From contig NZ_CP008849.1 of assembly GCF_000730385.1 (NCBI RefSeq), positions 4,030,001 to 4,094,000 of the forward strand: a DNA stretch of 64,000 nt, given 5' to 3'. This document shows, in pieces, positions 17,708 through 27,958 of the stretch. The stretch is from Alteromonas australica (GTDB taxonomy: Bacteria; Pseudomonadota; Gammaproteobacteria; Enterobacterales; Alteromonadaceae). Within the stretch, counting starts at the first letter, position 1. Every line of letters begins with the position of its first letter. The notes beneath the pieces are model-generated. The model made no database searches, was not told where the DNA came from, and saw only the letters and a list, made by a program, of their open reading frames with translations. A program made the position numbers and the translations under genes.

Positions 17708-19003
17708 TTAGAAGCTCATGTTAACCTGAGCACTTAGTACGTGCGCCGTGGCAGATTGGCTGCCCTCAATAGTAGAGGTAATACTACCAATATCACGAGA
17801 CTTATCGATGTTTGCTTCACGACCATTGATGTAGGCATAGGCAAAATCGAAAGTGGTAGAATCGTTTAGGGTATAAGTTACCCCCCCTGTAATCCAATGG
17901 CGGTCTGTATCAGGAATACTTAAAGAACGGTTTTCAACTGTTACCACACCATCGTCATAGGCGTAACCGGCACGTAAAGTATACTGGTCGTTTAGCTTAT
18001 AAGTTACCCCTAAAGACCCTCTCCATGAATCATCGAAGTTTTCTTCTTTAATGAGGAAATCATCACCGCTAGCTAAGTTTGCTTCAAGCTTTTGGAACGT
18101 ACTCCAATCAGTAAACACTAAGCTTGCTTGAACAGACCATTGGTCATCAATAATTTGACTAACAGCAACTTCTGTAATAGCTGCAAGGTTGAGATCTAGG
18201 CTACCATCTTGGTTTAACTCAGCCGATAAATCAGAGCTTACTTCACCATCAAGTTCGAGTTCGGTTTCTGCGCGGTAAGATAGCGCGAGGGTTGTGGTTT
18301 CAGTAGGCTGATAATAGACACCCGCATTCCAACCGTAACCAATATCGTCACCTTCCAGCTTAAACACAGAGGCATTGTCTACTGCCAAGCCTAATACTGG
18401 GGTAAGTGAATTAGGGATAGCTGAGCTAATTTCAGCGTCGGCATAAGTAAAGTTAAGCCCAAAACCTACACGTAGTGTGTCGTTGACTTTGTATGAAACC
18501 GCAGGGTTAAGGGTAAATGATTTTACCTCAGCGGTATCAGCAAAGTGTAGCGCTTCAAAATCGTCGCTGTAATCAGAGCGTAGGCCATAGGTTGTGAATG
18601 CGCCGATACCAGCTGACCATTTGTCATTAATAGGAGTGGTATAGAAGAATGAAGGCACAAATGCAGTATCTGCAATATCATCTTCAGAGGCGTCTTCTGA
18701 TGCCACGGTTAGGTTACCCGCTTCTGTAGCAACATAAGAGGTGGTTTGTGCACTTACGTCAACATTAGGATCAATAAAGCTGATTGAACCACTGAATTGT
18801 GACGTAGTAAACACACCAATAGCCGCAGGGTTTGTCGCTAAAATAGAGGCATTCTCAGCCATTGCAGCTTGACCCGCCATTGCACGGCCTAAACCATTCG
18901 CACTATGTTCATTGACCTGAAAGCCCGCCGCTAGCGCAGAAGAAGACGCGAGAGTAGCTAACGCTAAGCAAACAGAGGCACGTAAAGATAATTGTTGCTT
19001 CAT
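17708..19003 (-). CDS. fadL: FadL-type outer-membrane long-chain fatty-acid channel
   Basis: 431 aa from ATG 19003 (MKQQLSLRASVC); an ATG at 19018 would add five residues. The signal peptide ends at SSALAAGFQ. The mature start, with NEHSANGLGRAMAGQAAMAENASILATNPAA, is the hallmark N-terminal hatch of FadL-family barrels (the NPA motif). The C-terminus, VLSAQVNMSF, ends in Phe as expected. It would take up long-chain fatty acids or other hydrophobic compounds. It diverges from a CurA-like reductase gene. Confidence 0.93.
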   Translation of the reverse strand: MKQQLSLRASVCLALATLASSSALAAGFQVNEHSANGLGRAMAGQAAMAENASILATNPAAIGVFTTSQFSGSISFIDPNVDVSAQTTSYVATEAGNLTVASEDASEDDIADTAFVPSFFYTTPINDKWSAGIGAFTTYGLRSDYSDDFEALHFADTAEVKSFTLNPAVSYKVNDTLRVGFGLNFTYADAEISSAIPNSLTPVLGLAVDNASVFKLEGDDIGYGWNAGVYYQPTETTTLALSYRAETELELDGEVSSDLSAELNQDGSLDLNLAAITEVAVSQIIDDQWSVQASLVFTDWSTFQKLEANLASGDDFLIKEENFDDSWRGSLGVTYKLNDQYTLRAGYAYDDGVVTVENRSLSIPDTDRHWITGGVTYTLNDSTTFDFAYAYINGREANIDKSRDIGSITSTIEGSQSATAHVLSAQVNMSF

Positions 19004-19336
19004 AAAAAACTCATTCATTAAGGGAAAAAATGCAGTCGAGCATTCTACGTATATGGTGACTTTTGTTCAATGCAAGTAAACGTTATTTACGCGCTTTTAT
19101 CGCATTTTTTACAACTTTACCGTCTATTTCACGACCATTTGCGACATTTTTGCAACATTTACTAAATACCATATTTACTTATTTTTAAAGAATGGCCCAT
19201 TATCAGCATAATGAATTGGATTGAGTGGCTTTATCGTCCGATTATACCCACTCATAGTAAACAGGGTTGGAATACGCCAGTGTTACCCTCAGTCACAATA
19301 ACAGACGAGATTTCACACGTTAAAGGAGAGCTATCT
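19004..19336. other. Intergenic region between fadL and the CurA-like reductase
   Basis: About 330 AT-rich bases between divergent genes, holding both promoters. An open frame could begin at 19211 and add 42 residues to the reductase, but that leader does not look like the protein family. No RNA element or strong palindrome was recognised. Confidence 0.45.
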
Positions 19337-20335
19337 ATGTCCACTTACAAAGAAATACACTTAGTAAAACGCCCACACGACGGAAAAATTGGCCCCCATT
19401 TATTTGAGCAGAAAACGCTGCCTATCCCCACTCCCGGCGAAGGGGAAATATTGATAAAGCAAACCTATATGTCGTTAGACCCTGCCATGCTGGGTTGGAT
19501 GAGCGAAGACAGAGAAAGTTATATTCCCCCAGTAGAGCTTGGTGAGGTCATGCGATCAAGCGGCGTAGGGGAAGTGGTTGCCTCCAATCACGCCGATTTT
19601 AGTGTGGGTGATAAAGTGATGGGCATGACTGGCTGGCGTGAGTACGTGGTGAGTGATGGTTCAGGCTTTAACAAGCTGCAAGACGGCGTAACTGAAGAAA
19701 TGGCACTGTGCGTATTCGCCCTTCCCGGCCTCACCGCCACCACGGGACTCTATAATTTTGGCGAACCCAAAGAGGGTGAAACCTTAATTGTCACAGGTGC
19801 CGCAGGGTCGGTAGGATCCATTGTTGGCCAACTTGCCAAAGCCGACGGCCTACGGGTAATTGGTGTGGTTGGTAGCGACGAAAAAGCAGACTGGATTGTG
19901 AACGAACTAGGGTTCGATGGTGCAATCAACTACAAGACCGACGATCTAGAAGAAAAGTTGAAAACACTAACCCCTGACAAAATTGATGTCTTTTTTGAAA
20001 ATACAGGTGGCCCTATTCAACAGCACATTTTTAACCGTATGAATACCCATGGACGAATTGTCGTATGTGGCATGATTGCTGATTATCAGTCTGACAATCC
20101 CGCGCCGGGGCCTAATTGGATCCCCTTAATTAAAAAGCGTATTAACATTCGCGGTTTTGCTATGCCCGATCATTGGGGTGAGGTACCCAAGCTACTTCAG
20201 AAACTCACACCTTATGTACAGCAAGGCAAAATAAAATATCGTGCTCATACCATTGAAGGCCTAGACAATGCTGAAGAAGGGTTGAACATGCTGTTTAATG
20301 GGGAAAATAAAGGCAAGATGATGGTGAAACTCTAA
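19337..20335 (+). CDS. CurA-like NADP-dependent medium-chain reductase
   Basis: 332 aa from ATG 19337, chosen because AAAGGAGAG stands 7-15 bases upstream and homology would begin at MSTYKEIHLVKRP. It belongs to the zinc-independent medium-chain dehydrogenase/reductase group that includes curcumin reductase CurA and leukotriene B4 12-hydroxydehydrogenase: YMSLDPAMLGWM near the start, cofactor-binding TGAAGSVGSIVGQLAK, and GRIVVCGMI. These enzymes reduce the double bond of alpha,beta-unsaturated ketones or aldehydes, perhaps in detoxification. The length is normal. Confidence 0.9.
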   Translation: MSTYKEIHLVKRPHDGKIGPHLFEQKTLPIPTPGEGEILIKQTYMSLDPAMLGWMSEDRESYIPPVELGEVMRSSGVGEVVASNHADFSVGDKVMGMTGWREYVVSDGSGFNKLQDGVTEEMALCVFALPGLTATTGLYNFGEPKEGETLIVTGAAGSVGSIVGQLAKADGLRVIGVVGSDEKADWIVNELGFDGAINYKTDDLEEKLKTLTPDKIDVFFENTGGPIQQHIFNRMNTHGRIVVCGMIADYQSDNPAPGPNWIPLIKKRINIRGFAMPDHWGEVPKLLQKLTPYVQQGKIKYRAHTIEGLDNAEEGLNMLFNGENKGKMMVKL

Positions 20336-20375
20336 TTGCTTATTGGTGCTTAAATATTGACTGGAGGCGAGTCAA

Positions 20376-21452
20376 CTACGGGTTGGCGTAGCTCTCCAGT
20401 TTAATGGTGTTTTTGCCCGCGCTTTTCGCCTCATAAAGCGCCTTGTCTGCAGTTTGAATCAAGGCTTCTAGTGACGTACCTTTGCCTTTTTCCATACACG
20501 CGATACCAATAGAACAAGTTACCCAGCGGTGGGTCGCAGTGTCAGCATGAGCGATACTTCTGCTTTGCCATAGCATGCTCATTTGCTCACACTTACTATA
20601 TACTTGCTTACGGGTTAGGCCACTGACGACCACCATAAACTCTTCGCCGCCATAACGCCCTAACACATCAGTTTGACGCTTAAATATCTCCCGCATGAGG
20701 TCCGCCTGCATCACAATAACGTCGTCTCCTTTTTGGTGACCGAAGGCGTCGTTGTATTTCTTAAAATCGTCTAAATCTAACATAATGACGGCGAAATCGA
20801 GAGATTGTCGAATACTCAACGACAGCAGCGCTTCACTGCGCTGCATAAGCGCACGCCTATTAAGAAGGTTAGTTAAGGAGTCGATACGGCTTAATTTAGC
20901 TAACTTTTTATTAGATGACACCAACAGCTCCATCACCCTATCAAGCCGATACTTAGCATACACACATATGAATAATGAGCCTGCCACAAAGGCACTTGAA
21001 ATCATGACCCGTTCGCCATAAACCGGTGAAACCACCATAAGTAAAACGAACCCTATAACGTTAATTAGGGCGGCCAATAGGGCTAGTTTAAACGGTATCC
21101 CTAAGGCAAAAACACAATAGAAGGCATAAAGTATGGTGCCCTCATAAGGGAAAGCGAAGTTGGCCTCTATCCAGCTTTGATGAATTAACCCGAAGTTGGA
21201 TAGGGTTAGCACAACCATCAATAGTGTAAAAATCCAATGGCGTTTAGCATAAAAGAAGGGGGCGTACGATAAGCCTACCACCAATACGATGGTGGGTACT
21301 TGAAAATATAAGCGGTTAAAAAAATAGGTGTCATGGAGATTATCGGGAAGCAGAACGATATCAGCCCACATGAAACCACATATCAATAGTGCGCCCACTA
21401 TAAGTGCGAGACGAAGTCGTACTGTTTCTTTGTGGGGCGAGACTACATCCAT
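20376..21452 (-). CDS. Membrane diguanylate cyclase
   Basis: 358 aa. About six hydrophobic segments fill residues 15-170, forming a membrane sensor domain. A GGDEF domain follows, with LTNLLNRRA near its start, the metal-binding LDDFKKYNDAFGHQKGD and the intact active-site loop GRYGGEEF. It should make cyclic di-GMP. I see no RxxD inhibitory site before GGEEF. It lies 70 bp downstream of the hybrid kinase and may be the output of the substrate-binding-protein/kinase pair. Confidence 0.9.
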   Translation of the reverse strand: MDVVSPHKETVRLRLALIVGALLICGFMWADIVLLPDNLHDTYFFNRLYFQVPTIVLVVGLSYAPFFYAKRHWIFTLLMVVLTLSNFGLIHQSWIEANFAFPYEGTILYAFYCVFALGIPFKLALLAALINVIGFVLLMVVSPVYGERVMISSAFVAGSLFICVYAKYRLDRVMELLVSSNKKLAKLSRIDSLTNLLNRRALMQRSEALLSLSIRQSLDFAVIMLDLDDFKKYNDAFGHQKGDDVIVMQADLMREIFKRQTDVLGRYGGEEFMVVVSGLTRKQVYSKCEQMSMLWQSRSIAHADTATHRWVTCSIGIACMEKGKGTSLEALIQTADKALYEAKSAGKNTIKLESYANP

Positions 21453-21524
21453 TACGGTATCCTAATCAGGGCTTAGCATATGCGATTCAATGCGTGTATC
21501 ACCAGTATAGTACAGCGGGTAACG

Positions 21525-23450
21525 CTACATTGAAGAGGTGAGTGTATTTTCTCGCTCTAGTTTTACCAAACTCTCTTTCAGCGCTTCAATAGTAACAGGC
21601 TTAGTGACCACATTATTCATACCGGCTTCGATAAAGGTATCGTGACGCTCTTTGAAAGCCTCTGCCGTTAAACCAATTATAGGCGTGCTGGCAGCGCCAC
21701 TGTCTAACTTACGAATACGTTTTGTGGCTTCAACCCCATCCATAACAGGCATATGAATGTCCATAAAGACAACATCAATATCCCCCTCTAATACGCGAGT
21801 GCTGGCCTTAAGACCGTTATCAACATGAATCACGTTGCAGCCCAGTTGCTCGAGTAACGCTTGCGCCACTACCGCATTAATCGCGTTGTCTTCCGCCAAC
21901 AACACATTTAAATTGTGATTAACTGCCGGCGTTGCAGCGCAGGCTTCTTTATCTACGTTTGTGCCTACCAAATCTACAGATCTAGCGCGTACATTAGCGG
22001 TAACGGTAAAACACGAGCCCTCACCCACCTTACTGCTTACTTTAATGTCGCCGCCTAAGAGTTGGGCGAGCTCTCTTGCAATCGCAAGGCCAAGACCGGT
22101 TCCACCATAACGCCTTGAAATAGAGGAGTCTGACTGGGTAAATTTCTCAAAAATACTTTCTAGACGATCGGGCTCGATGCCAATGCCTGTATCCTTCACT
22201 GAAATCACAAGTTTATTATCTTGCGCTTCTTCCTGCGCCACCTGTTTCAGCTTGGCCGAAATGCTTACCGTGCCCTGCTGGGTAAACTTAATCGCATTGC
22301 TGATTAAGTTAATAATAATTTGACGCAGCTTGGTAAGGTCACTGGTCACCATAACCGAGTCTAAATTACGGCTCTTATACTCAAGGCGAGTATTATTGGC
22401 ACTTGCGTTAGTGCCTAATAAAGTCACCAAGTCGCTTAACATTGAGTCTAAATTGAACTCAATGAGATCAATTTCAGACATACCGGATTCTATCTTCGAT
22501 AAATCGAGAACATCGTTTATTACGTTCGCTAAAATTGAGGCCGACGCTTTTAGATCTGTTGCGTATTTCTTTTGTTTTTCGTTAAGCTCCGTATCTAACA
22601 ATAGTGTTGCAAGCCCTTGAATGCCATTTAGCGGCGTACGTATTTCATGGCTCATTACCGCTAAGAAATCGGTTTTTGCTTTATTGGCCGCTTGAGCTCG
22701 AGATACATATTCTTGAATATCAGCCGACATGGTTTCCACATCCCGGGCCAGCTCACTCAGTTCATCAGTGCCTTTAACATCGATACTTATCCCTTGATGA
22801 TTTTTTGCAATTCGACTGGTAGCACTCTTGATTTTATTAATAGGGGTAATAACAAGGTGCTGGGTAACCGACCCCATAAGTACACTTACCAGCGCCACGG
22901 CAAATAGGGTGATAATAATCGTAAGAAGTGCGATGTTCGATAAGGACGTTTGCAACGCATCGGTAGTTTGGCTTACCGTCAGTTTCCAATTCCAAGGCGA
23001 AAACTCGCTGCACGCGAAAAGTATTTCTTCGCTTCCCATGGTCGTTTCGCCAAAAGCCACTTTTTTGTTATTAATCGTTTGCCTATTGGCTTCACTAATA
23101 TCGAGGGGCGACCAATTTTGTTGAGACGTATAAATCAGTTGCCCTGTGCTTTTTTCGCTCACCGTGAAGTGTTTATCTGTTGAAAGATGCAATGCGTCTA
23201 ACTCGTCAAACACTTCTTTTTGATAGGCTTCGCGAAACATAGGGACATTTTCTAACCCTGAGTCCACCAATAGCTTATGTCGCTCTTCCACCAACTCCAC
23301 AAAGGTGAGTGATAAGGTTTGGGTAAGTAATTTATACTCCCGCTCTCTCACGGATTCGTAGGCAGTAAGGTAAGCCCAATAGCCGATAAGCGTCATTCCA
23401 ATCAGCAAGATAGGAATGTATATGGCTAATAATTTCGATTTAATTCGCAT
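21525..23450 (-). CDS. Hybrid sensor histidine kinase/response regulator
   Basis: 641 aa. In order: membrane segment about 8-28, extracytoplasmic sensor region about 30-170 (Cache-like), membrane segment about 172-195, HAMP about 200-250, dimerisation/phosphoacceptor domain with MSHEIRTPLNG (His268), the ATPase domain with the N box and G box (DTGIGIEP, GTGLGLAI), and a C-terminal receiver domain with VVFMDIHMPVMDG. No Hpt domain is present, so phosphate must pass to a separate protein. It is co-transcribed, 19 bp apart, with an exported substrate-binding protein that probably presents its signal. Confidence 0.92.
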   Translation of the reverse strand: MRIKSKLLAIYIPILLIGMTLIGYWAYLTAYESVREREYKLLTQTLSLTFVELVEERHKLLVDSGLENVPMFREAYQKEVFDELDALHLSTDKHFTVSEKSTGQLIYTSQQNWSPLDISEANRQTINNKKVAFGETTMGSEEILFACSEFSPWNWKLTVSQTTDALQTSLSNIALLTIIITLFAVALVSVLMGSVTQHLVITPINKIKSATSRIAKNHQGISIDVKGTDELSELARDVETMSADIQEYVSRAQAANKAKTDFLAVMSHEIRTPLNGIQGLATLLLDTELNEKQKKYATDLKASASILANVINDVLDLSKIESGMSEIDLIEFNLDSMLSDLVTLLGTNASANNTRLEYKSRNLDSVMVTSDLTKLRQIIINLISNAIKFTQQGTVSISAKLKQVAQEEAQDNKLVISVKDTGIGIEPDRLESIFEKFTQSDSSISRRYGGTGLGLAIARELAQLLGGDIKVSSKVGEGSCFTVTANVRARSVDLVGTNVDKEACAATPAVNHNLNVLLAEDNAINAVVAQALLEQLGCNVIHVDNGLKASTRVLEGDIDVVFMDIHMPVMDGVEATKRIRKLDSGAASTPIIGLTAEAFKERHDTFIEAGMNNVVTKPVTIEALKESLVKLERENTLTSSM

Positions 23451-23469
23451 AATAACGTTTGGTCAACCC

Positions 23470-24492
23470 TTACTGATACACGTTGTTTTTAGCTAACTTC
23501 AAATAAGAAGAGGGAATTGGCAATCCCAGTTTAATCGCAGTAGATACGTTGACCGCGACGGTATATTTACTCATTCTTGAGACCGGGAATTGATTCGCCG
23601 GTGTGCCGCGAAGAATTTTCGCTGCTCGTTGAGCTGCGGACTTACCTATGCTGTTCACGTCCGACACCACACCTAGCAGTGCGCCGTCTTGAACCGACTC
23701 TATACTTTCCGCAAAAAGTGGAAATAATTGGGTTTGCTTTCTGATTTCACCAATCAGATTCTCCGCCTGCAATAGCGGCCCCGTGGACAACCACAAGCCA
23801 TCAATGCTTCGGCTTTGTTTATGTTTAACAAGGGCGTTAATAATGCCTTCTCGCATAACAGGCAAGCCTTTGTCTCCATCAACATAAGGCGTACTAATCG
23901 CCACAAACTTCACACTGTCGTAATCGCTTTCTAAGGCAAGTAGGCTATCGACAGAACTCGCCGATGAAGGGTAGTCGGTATGAATTAGCCCTATAGTTAG
24001 CGGTAAGTCAGTGTCAGATGCCGCAATTAACCCTTGCAACATATCTAGTTTTACCTTGGCATCCAGCACATGAGACTCGCCGGTGATATTATCAGCGCTT
24101 GTTTCATCAAACTGAGTCACAATACCTTCCTTGACCGGGTCGGCTACCGTCATAAATAATTTGGGTGTTTGACGACTAATCTCAGCTTGATAGAGCGCTC
24201 GGGTCGCCAGTGTTGCGATAGACACAATAAGATCCGGCTCGCCCACTTGGTATGCCGCTTCTATTGCCGCGCGCGCGCCCTCGAAGGAGCCGCCAGCATC
24301 ATAAACATCAAATTCAACAGACGCCTCAGGCATTATAAAACGAAGCTCTTTTTCAAAGGCGGCTTGAGATTCCATCACGATGGGCAAGGCATTTGTTTGA
24401 ATGATGACGACTCTAAGCACAGTGTCATCGGCCTTTGTTAATGAAGAAACACTAGCAAAGGTAATAAATACAACGAAAAGGATCCACTTCAT
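23470..24492 (-). CDS. ABC-type substrate-binding protein (TrpX-like family), probable kinase partner
   Basis: 340 aa from ATG 24492 (MKWILFVVF), where the signal peptide starts; upstream in-frame starts would add an unrelated leader. The mature protein has the two-lobed family features: ADDTVLRVVIIQTNALPIV, DLIVSIATLATRALYQ, TVADPVKEGI and IGLIHTDYPSSASS. No permease or ATPase genes are adjacent. Instead it is the first gene of an operon with a hybrid histidine kinase, so it more likely acts as a periplasmic ligand sensor, as LuxP does for LuxQ (inference). Confidence 0.85.
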   Translation of the reverse strand: MKWILFVVFITFASVSSLTKADDTVLRVVIIQTNALPIVMESQAAFEKELRFIMPEASVEFDVYDAGGSFEGARAAIEAAYQVGEPDLIVSIATLATRALYQAEISRQTPKLFMTVADPVKEGIVTQFDETSADNITGESHVLDAKVKLDMLQGLIAASDTDLPLTIGLIHTDYPSSASSVDSLLALESDYDSVKFVAISTPYVDGDKGLPVMREGIINALVKHKQSRSIDGLWLSTGPLLQAENLIGEIRKQTQLFPLFAESIESVQDGALLGVVSDVNSIGKSAAQRAAKILRGTPANQFPVSRMSKYTVAVNVSTAIKLGLPIPSSYLKLAKNNVYQ

Positions 24493-24664
24493 CGGATGAC
24501 GCCCAAGGCAGAGTTGCTCAAAAATATTAGTCGAAAGTGTAATATGCTTGTCTGTGCGTATCATAATGTTATTCAAACATTTTGCATAGGCGATATTTGC
24601 CATGTTGCCCTCATGTGGCCTCGAACACCGCCCACATTCTCAAGCTATTGGCAGAAAAAGCACC

Positions 24665-25663
24665 CTATGGATTTAAGCTTCCCATCAACTCACTAAACAA
24701 TTTCACACTTTTTAGGCGCTGTTCAATAGGATGAATTGGCATAGAAACGATAATTTCATCAGCTTGGGTGGCTTGCAAAAACCCATCTAACTTGTCGGCT
24801 ACCGACGCTTTTGTTCCCACCATGGCATAGCGTAAAACACTTGCTAGCATAGCTTCATCGGCTGGGCTGCAGTTTTCTTTAAAGTTTTCAGACGGTTTCG
24901 AAAACGGCTTATTCGCGCCTTGGCGCAAGTGAATGAATTGCTGTTGAACCGAAGTAAACAGATATTGCGCCTCTTCTTCAGTGTCTGCCATGACCACCAT
25001 GACACCCACCATCGCGTAAGGTGCGCTAACCTGATCAGAGGGCTGAAACATAGACCGGTAAACATGTAGGGCATCAAATAACTGATCGGGCGCAAAGTGA
25101 GAGGCAAACGAATAAGGGAGGCCCAGTTGCGCCGCAAGCTGAGCACTATACAAGCTCGAGCCCAACAGCCATAAAGGAACATGAGTATTTACTCCAGGTA
25201 TGGCTACCACCTTTTGCGATGGATTAGGCTGCCCTAAATATGCCTGCAGCGCTTGAATATCACTGGGGTAACTGTCTACCGAATCTATCCCATTTCGGCG
25301 CAGGGCTTTTGCCGTAGCCATATCGGTGCCCGGCGCTCGACCTAATCCTAAATCTACACGATTAGGATACAAGGTGGCTAAGGTTCCAAATTGTTCAGCC
25401 ACCACCAAAGGCGCATGATTAGGAAGCATCACGCCTCCCGCCCCAATTCGTATGGTGGAGGTTGCTTGCGCAATGTGACTTAACACCACAGCGGTGGCTG
25501 AACTGGCCACACCGTGCATACCGTGATGCTCAGCCAACCATACTCTTCGATAACCACAGTGTTCAGCCTGCTTAGCTAATTGCCGCGAATGTTCGAACGC
25601 CGCTTGAATAGTGGAGCCTTCTGCAATAGGGGCAAGATCTAACAGTGAGAAAGGGCGAGACAT
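24665..25663 (-). CDS. LLM-class flavin-dependent monooxygenase-like protein (YhbW/MsnO8 type)
   Basis: 332 aa; AAGGAGTAAC precedes the ATG. It has the bacterial luciferase-like TIM-barrel pattern: [12 protein letters not shown] start, [62 protein letters not shown]. That is the YhbW/MsnO8 branch, which uses FMNH2 and oxygen or F420-like cofactors; substrates are mostly unknown. It is 18 bp downstream of the fused solute-binding protein gene, forming an operon. It is not close to the sulfoquinovose monooxygenase SmoC as far as I can tell. Confidence 0.88.
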   Translation of the reverse strand: MSRPFSLLDLAPIAEGSTIQAAFEHSRQLAKQAEHCGYRRVWLAEHHGMHGVASSATAVVLSHIAQATSTIRIGAGGVMLPNHAPLVVAEQFGTLATLYPNRVDLGLGRAPGTDMATAKALRRNGIDSVDSYPSDIQALQAYLGQPNPSQKVVAIPGVNTHVPLWLLGSSLYSAQLAAQLGLPYSFASHFAPDQLFDALHVYRSMFQPSDQVSAPYAMVGVMVVMADTEEEAQYLFTSVQQQFIHLRQGANKPFSKPSENFKENCSPADEAMLASVLRYAMVGTKASVADKLDGFLQATQADEIIVSMPIHPIEQRLKSVKLFSELMGSLNP

Positions 25664-25681
25664 GTTACTCCTTAACCTGGT

Positions 25682-27766
25682 TTACTGGATATACCCCGCA
25701 CGACGCATCACCGAGGTAGTTTGATACTGCGCTGTTTTCAACGCCTCTGATACTGATACCTGTTTCGTTAGTGCCATGTTCACTTGAACGCCCACTAAAT
25801 GTCCTATTGCGGTAAATTCAGCAATAGGCACAAACTGCTTACCAATTGCTGACGCACTAGTATCAGTATGGGAAAGTGCGCGTAACGCTGAATACTCATA
25901 GGATGCCGATGGGATAGCCCGTTGATAGCTCTCGTCATAAGTGGAGTGACGCGTACCAGGAAGTACTGCATATAAACCGTAGTTTTCTCTTAGCGCGTCA
26001 TTCAGCGCTTTCGACGTTAACCATAATGCCAGTTGTTGCGCAGCTTGTTTACGCTCACTGCTTGCTGGCACCGCAAAGTTCCAAGACCAAAACCATTGAG
26101 ACCCCCTTTTAACTGTGCCAATAGGCGCTTGTGTTACCCCGACATTTTTCGCCACACTGGATGTTTTGGGGTTTAAAATGCTACCACCTAATGAGGAAGC
26201 ATCCACGAAAAACGCAAGCTTTCCCTCGGCAAACAGCGCCTGATTCTCTTGCCAGCCTAAATCTTGGTGATTAGGTGGCCCAAAGTTGCCTAGCAAATCA
26301 ATATACGTACTCACCGCCTTGTGCCACTCTCGCGTGTTAATTTGTGGCTGCATTTGTTGATTAACCCATTGCCCACCATAGGTATTGACCATCACAGAAA
26401 GCAGGGCCATATTTTGCCCCCAGCCCACGCGGCTTCTAAGACCAATGCCATATACCTCTTTTTCAGGCTGATGCAGCTGCTTCACCATTGCGTACAATTG
26501 CTCGTAAGTCAGTGGCGACTGTATATTAAGGCCCGCGTTTAATAGCAAGTCTTTGCGGTAATAGGTTAGGGTGGTTTCAGCTACAAAAGGTAAGGCATAA
26601 AGTGTCTCTTCATACGTATTGGCAGTGAGCGCGGCGCCAATAACATCATCGATATCATAGCTTTCGGGCACATCGGCAAACGCTGCTAACTGGCCTTTCT
26701 TGGCCCAAATAGGCACATCATAATTCCCAAGCATAACCAGGTCATAGTTCGTCTGGTTCACTGCGACATCCCCTTGCAGGCGCTTCCTAAGTACAGTTTC
26801 ATCCATGACTCTCCAATCGATTGCAAGCTGTGAAAACGGCGTGTCATGGCTGCTTAAATACTGTATTACCTGTTTGATGCCATTAATATCCGGCACACCT
26901 ACGGTTAACGATGATGACGAAGGCGCCGCCTCATACATACCGTATTGCTTTAAAACTTCCTCTATTTCACCCCTAGCTTCTAGCGCATGATATGCCTCAT
27001 CAAAGCTTTCTATAATGTTTGCGGCATTGGGAGTGTCTTTTGATACCGCAAGGAAAAAAGGATGATCACGACTAAGCGCTTCTATAAAACGGTACTGCCC
27101 TTGCAAATGAGGGCGTTCGTTAACCAAGGTTTCTTTCACTAAATACTCATCTGCGAAAATCATGTCTACTCGGTCAAGCGCCAACATATCAAGTAACGAA
27201 GAAACGCTGCTTACCGCGATGGTGTCTATGTTACTTGCGTCAACCAGTGCCTGTGGTATCGGCGCGCCAGTGATATAGCCTATTCGTGTTAAACCAAGAC
27301 GCAAAAAGTGGGCGTTAATATCGCCATTTTTGACGGGGAGAATCGTGTCTACCTGGGTTGCAACCGGTACCAAATAGCCTATTTTTGTGCCCGGTATGGG
27401 GTTTGAGTAATATAAACTGTCTTTGTGTGCCTGATTAGAGCGCAGAGGAAAAACGCCTGCGGTTTTTCCCTGGGTAGCCATGAAAACAGCGCGGGTGTGA
27501 GGATAATGCTCAAATCGAGTGGAAATCGATTTCGAAGCAAACGCACGGCGAATAATTTCATTGACGTAACCTGCTTGAGGGTTATGCTCTGAACTGAAAG
27601 GACTGGCGTTTGAGGTGGAGAATATAAGAGGTTCTGCGACAACGAAAGCCGGCAATATAAGACAAAGTAACCATAAAAGTGGGCATACACTGAGCCTCAA
27701 TGCGCGTAGGCAAATATGACCGTTAATAAATTCATAATTAAAGCATCGCCCACGACTAAGTAGCAT
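25682..27766 (-). CDS. Fused SBP3-SBP1 extracellular solute-binding protein
   Basis: 694 aa, about twice the normal size. After a signal peptide (LLWLLCLILPAFVVAEP), residues about 45-275 form a family 3 (amino-acid type) binding domain (NPQAGYVNEIIRRAF, DRVDMIFADEYLVKET). Residues about 285-694 form a family 1 (sugar/oligosaccharide type) domain (YALPFVAETTLTYYRKDLLLNAG, LFAEGKLAFFVDASS, WFWSWNFAVPASSERKQAA). Both seem complete. No permease is nearby; the partner gene is the LLM enzyme. It may sense or deliver two ligands, or serve a transporter encoded elsewhere. Confidence 0.8.
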   Translation of the reverse strand: MLLSRGRCFNYEFINGHICLRALRLSVCPLLWLLCLILPAFVVAEPLIFSTSNASPFSSEHNPQAGYVNEIIRRAFASKSISTRFEHYPHTRAVFMATQGKTAGVFPLRSNQAHKDSLYYSNPIPGTKIGYLVPVATQVDTILPVKNGDINAHFLRLGLTRIGYITGAPIPQALVDASNIDTIAVSSVSSLLDMLALDRVDMIFADEYLVKETLVNERPHLQGQYRFIEALSRDHPFFLAVSKDTPNAANIIESFDEAYHALEARGEIEEVLKQYGMYEAAPSSSSLTVGVPDINGIKQVIQYLSSHDTPFSQLAIDWRVMDETVLRKRLQGDVAVNQTNYDLVMLGNYDVPIWAKKGQLAAFADVPESYDIDDVIGAALTANTYEETLYALPFVAETTLTYYRKDLLLNAGLNIQSPLTYEQLYAMVKQLHQPEKEVYGIGLRSRVGWGQNMALLSVMVNTYGGQWVNQQMQPQINTREWHKAVSTYIDLLGNFGPPNHQDLGWQENQALFAEGKLAFFVDASSLGGSILNPKTSSVAKNVGVTQAPIGTVKRGSQWFWSWNFAVPASSERKQAAQQLALWLTSKALNDALRENYGLYAVLPGTRHSTYDESYQRAIPSASYEYSALRALSHTDTSASAIGKQFVPIAEFTAIGHLVGVQVNMALTKQVSVSEALKTAQYQTTSVMRRAGYIQ

Positions 27767-27907
27767 GATTCCACTCTATCTGCTCGAACCCTTCCCTATT
27801 ATTAACGGGAATCTCGAAAAAACAACACATTAAATGAAATACTATAAGATTGACGAAGCCTATAATCGCGTAGTTTGGGTGATATAGAAGGTGTGACCAT
27901 GCGCCTG

Positions 27908-27949
27908 GAAAATGGCTAAACAGGCACATCTTTGCGCTTGTTTAGCCAT
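27908..27949 (-). terminator. Intrinsic terminator after ilvE
   Basis: A 14-bp stem (one G-U pair), ATGGCTAAACAAGC with GCCTGTTTAGCCAT on the minus strand, is followed by TTTTCC. It lies directly after the ilvE stop codon. Confidence 0.75.
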
Positions 27950-27958
27950 AGCGATGAA

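Noticed and set aside
24665-25663. LLM enzyme as a sulfoquinovose monooxygenase (SmoC-like) belonging to the sulfosugar locus
   Set aside because: Its motifs match the YhbW/MsnO8 branch, it is in another operon, and the shared palindrome is absent from its promoter region.
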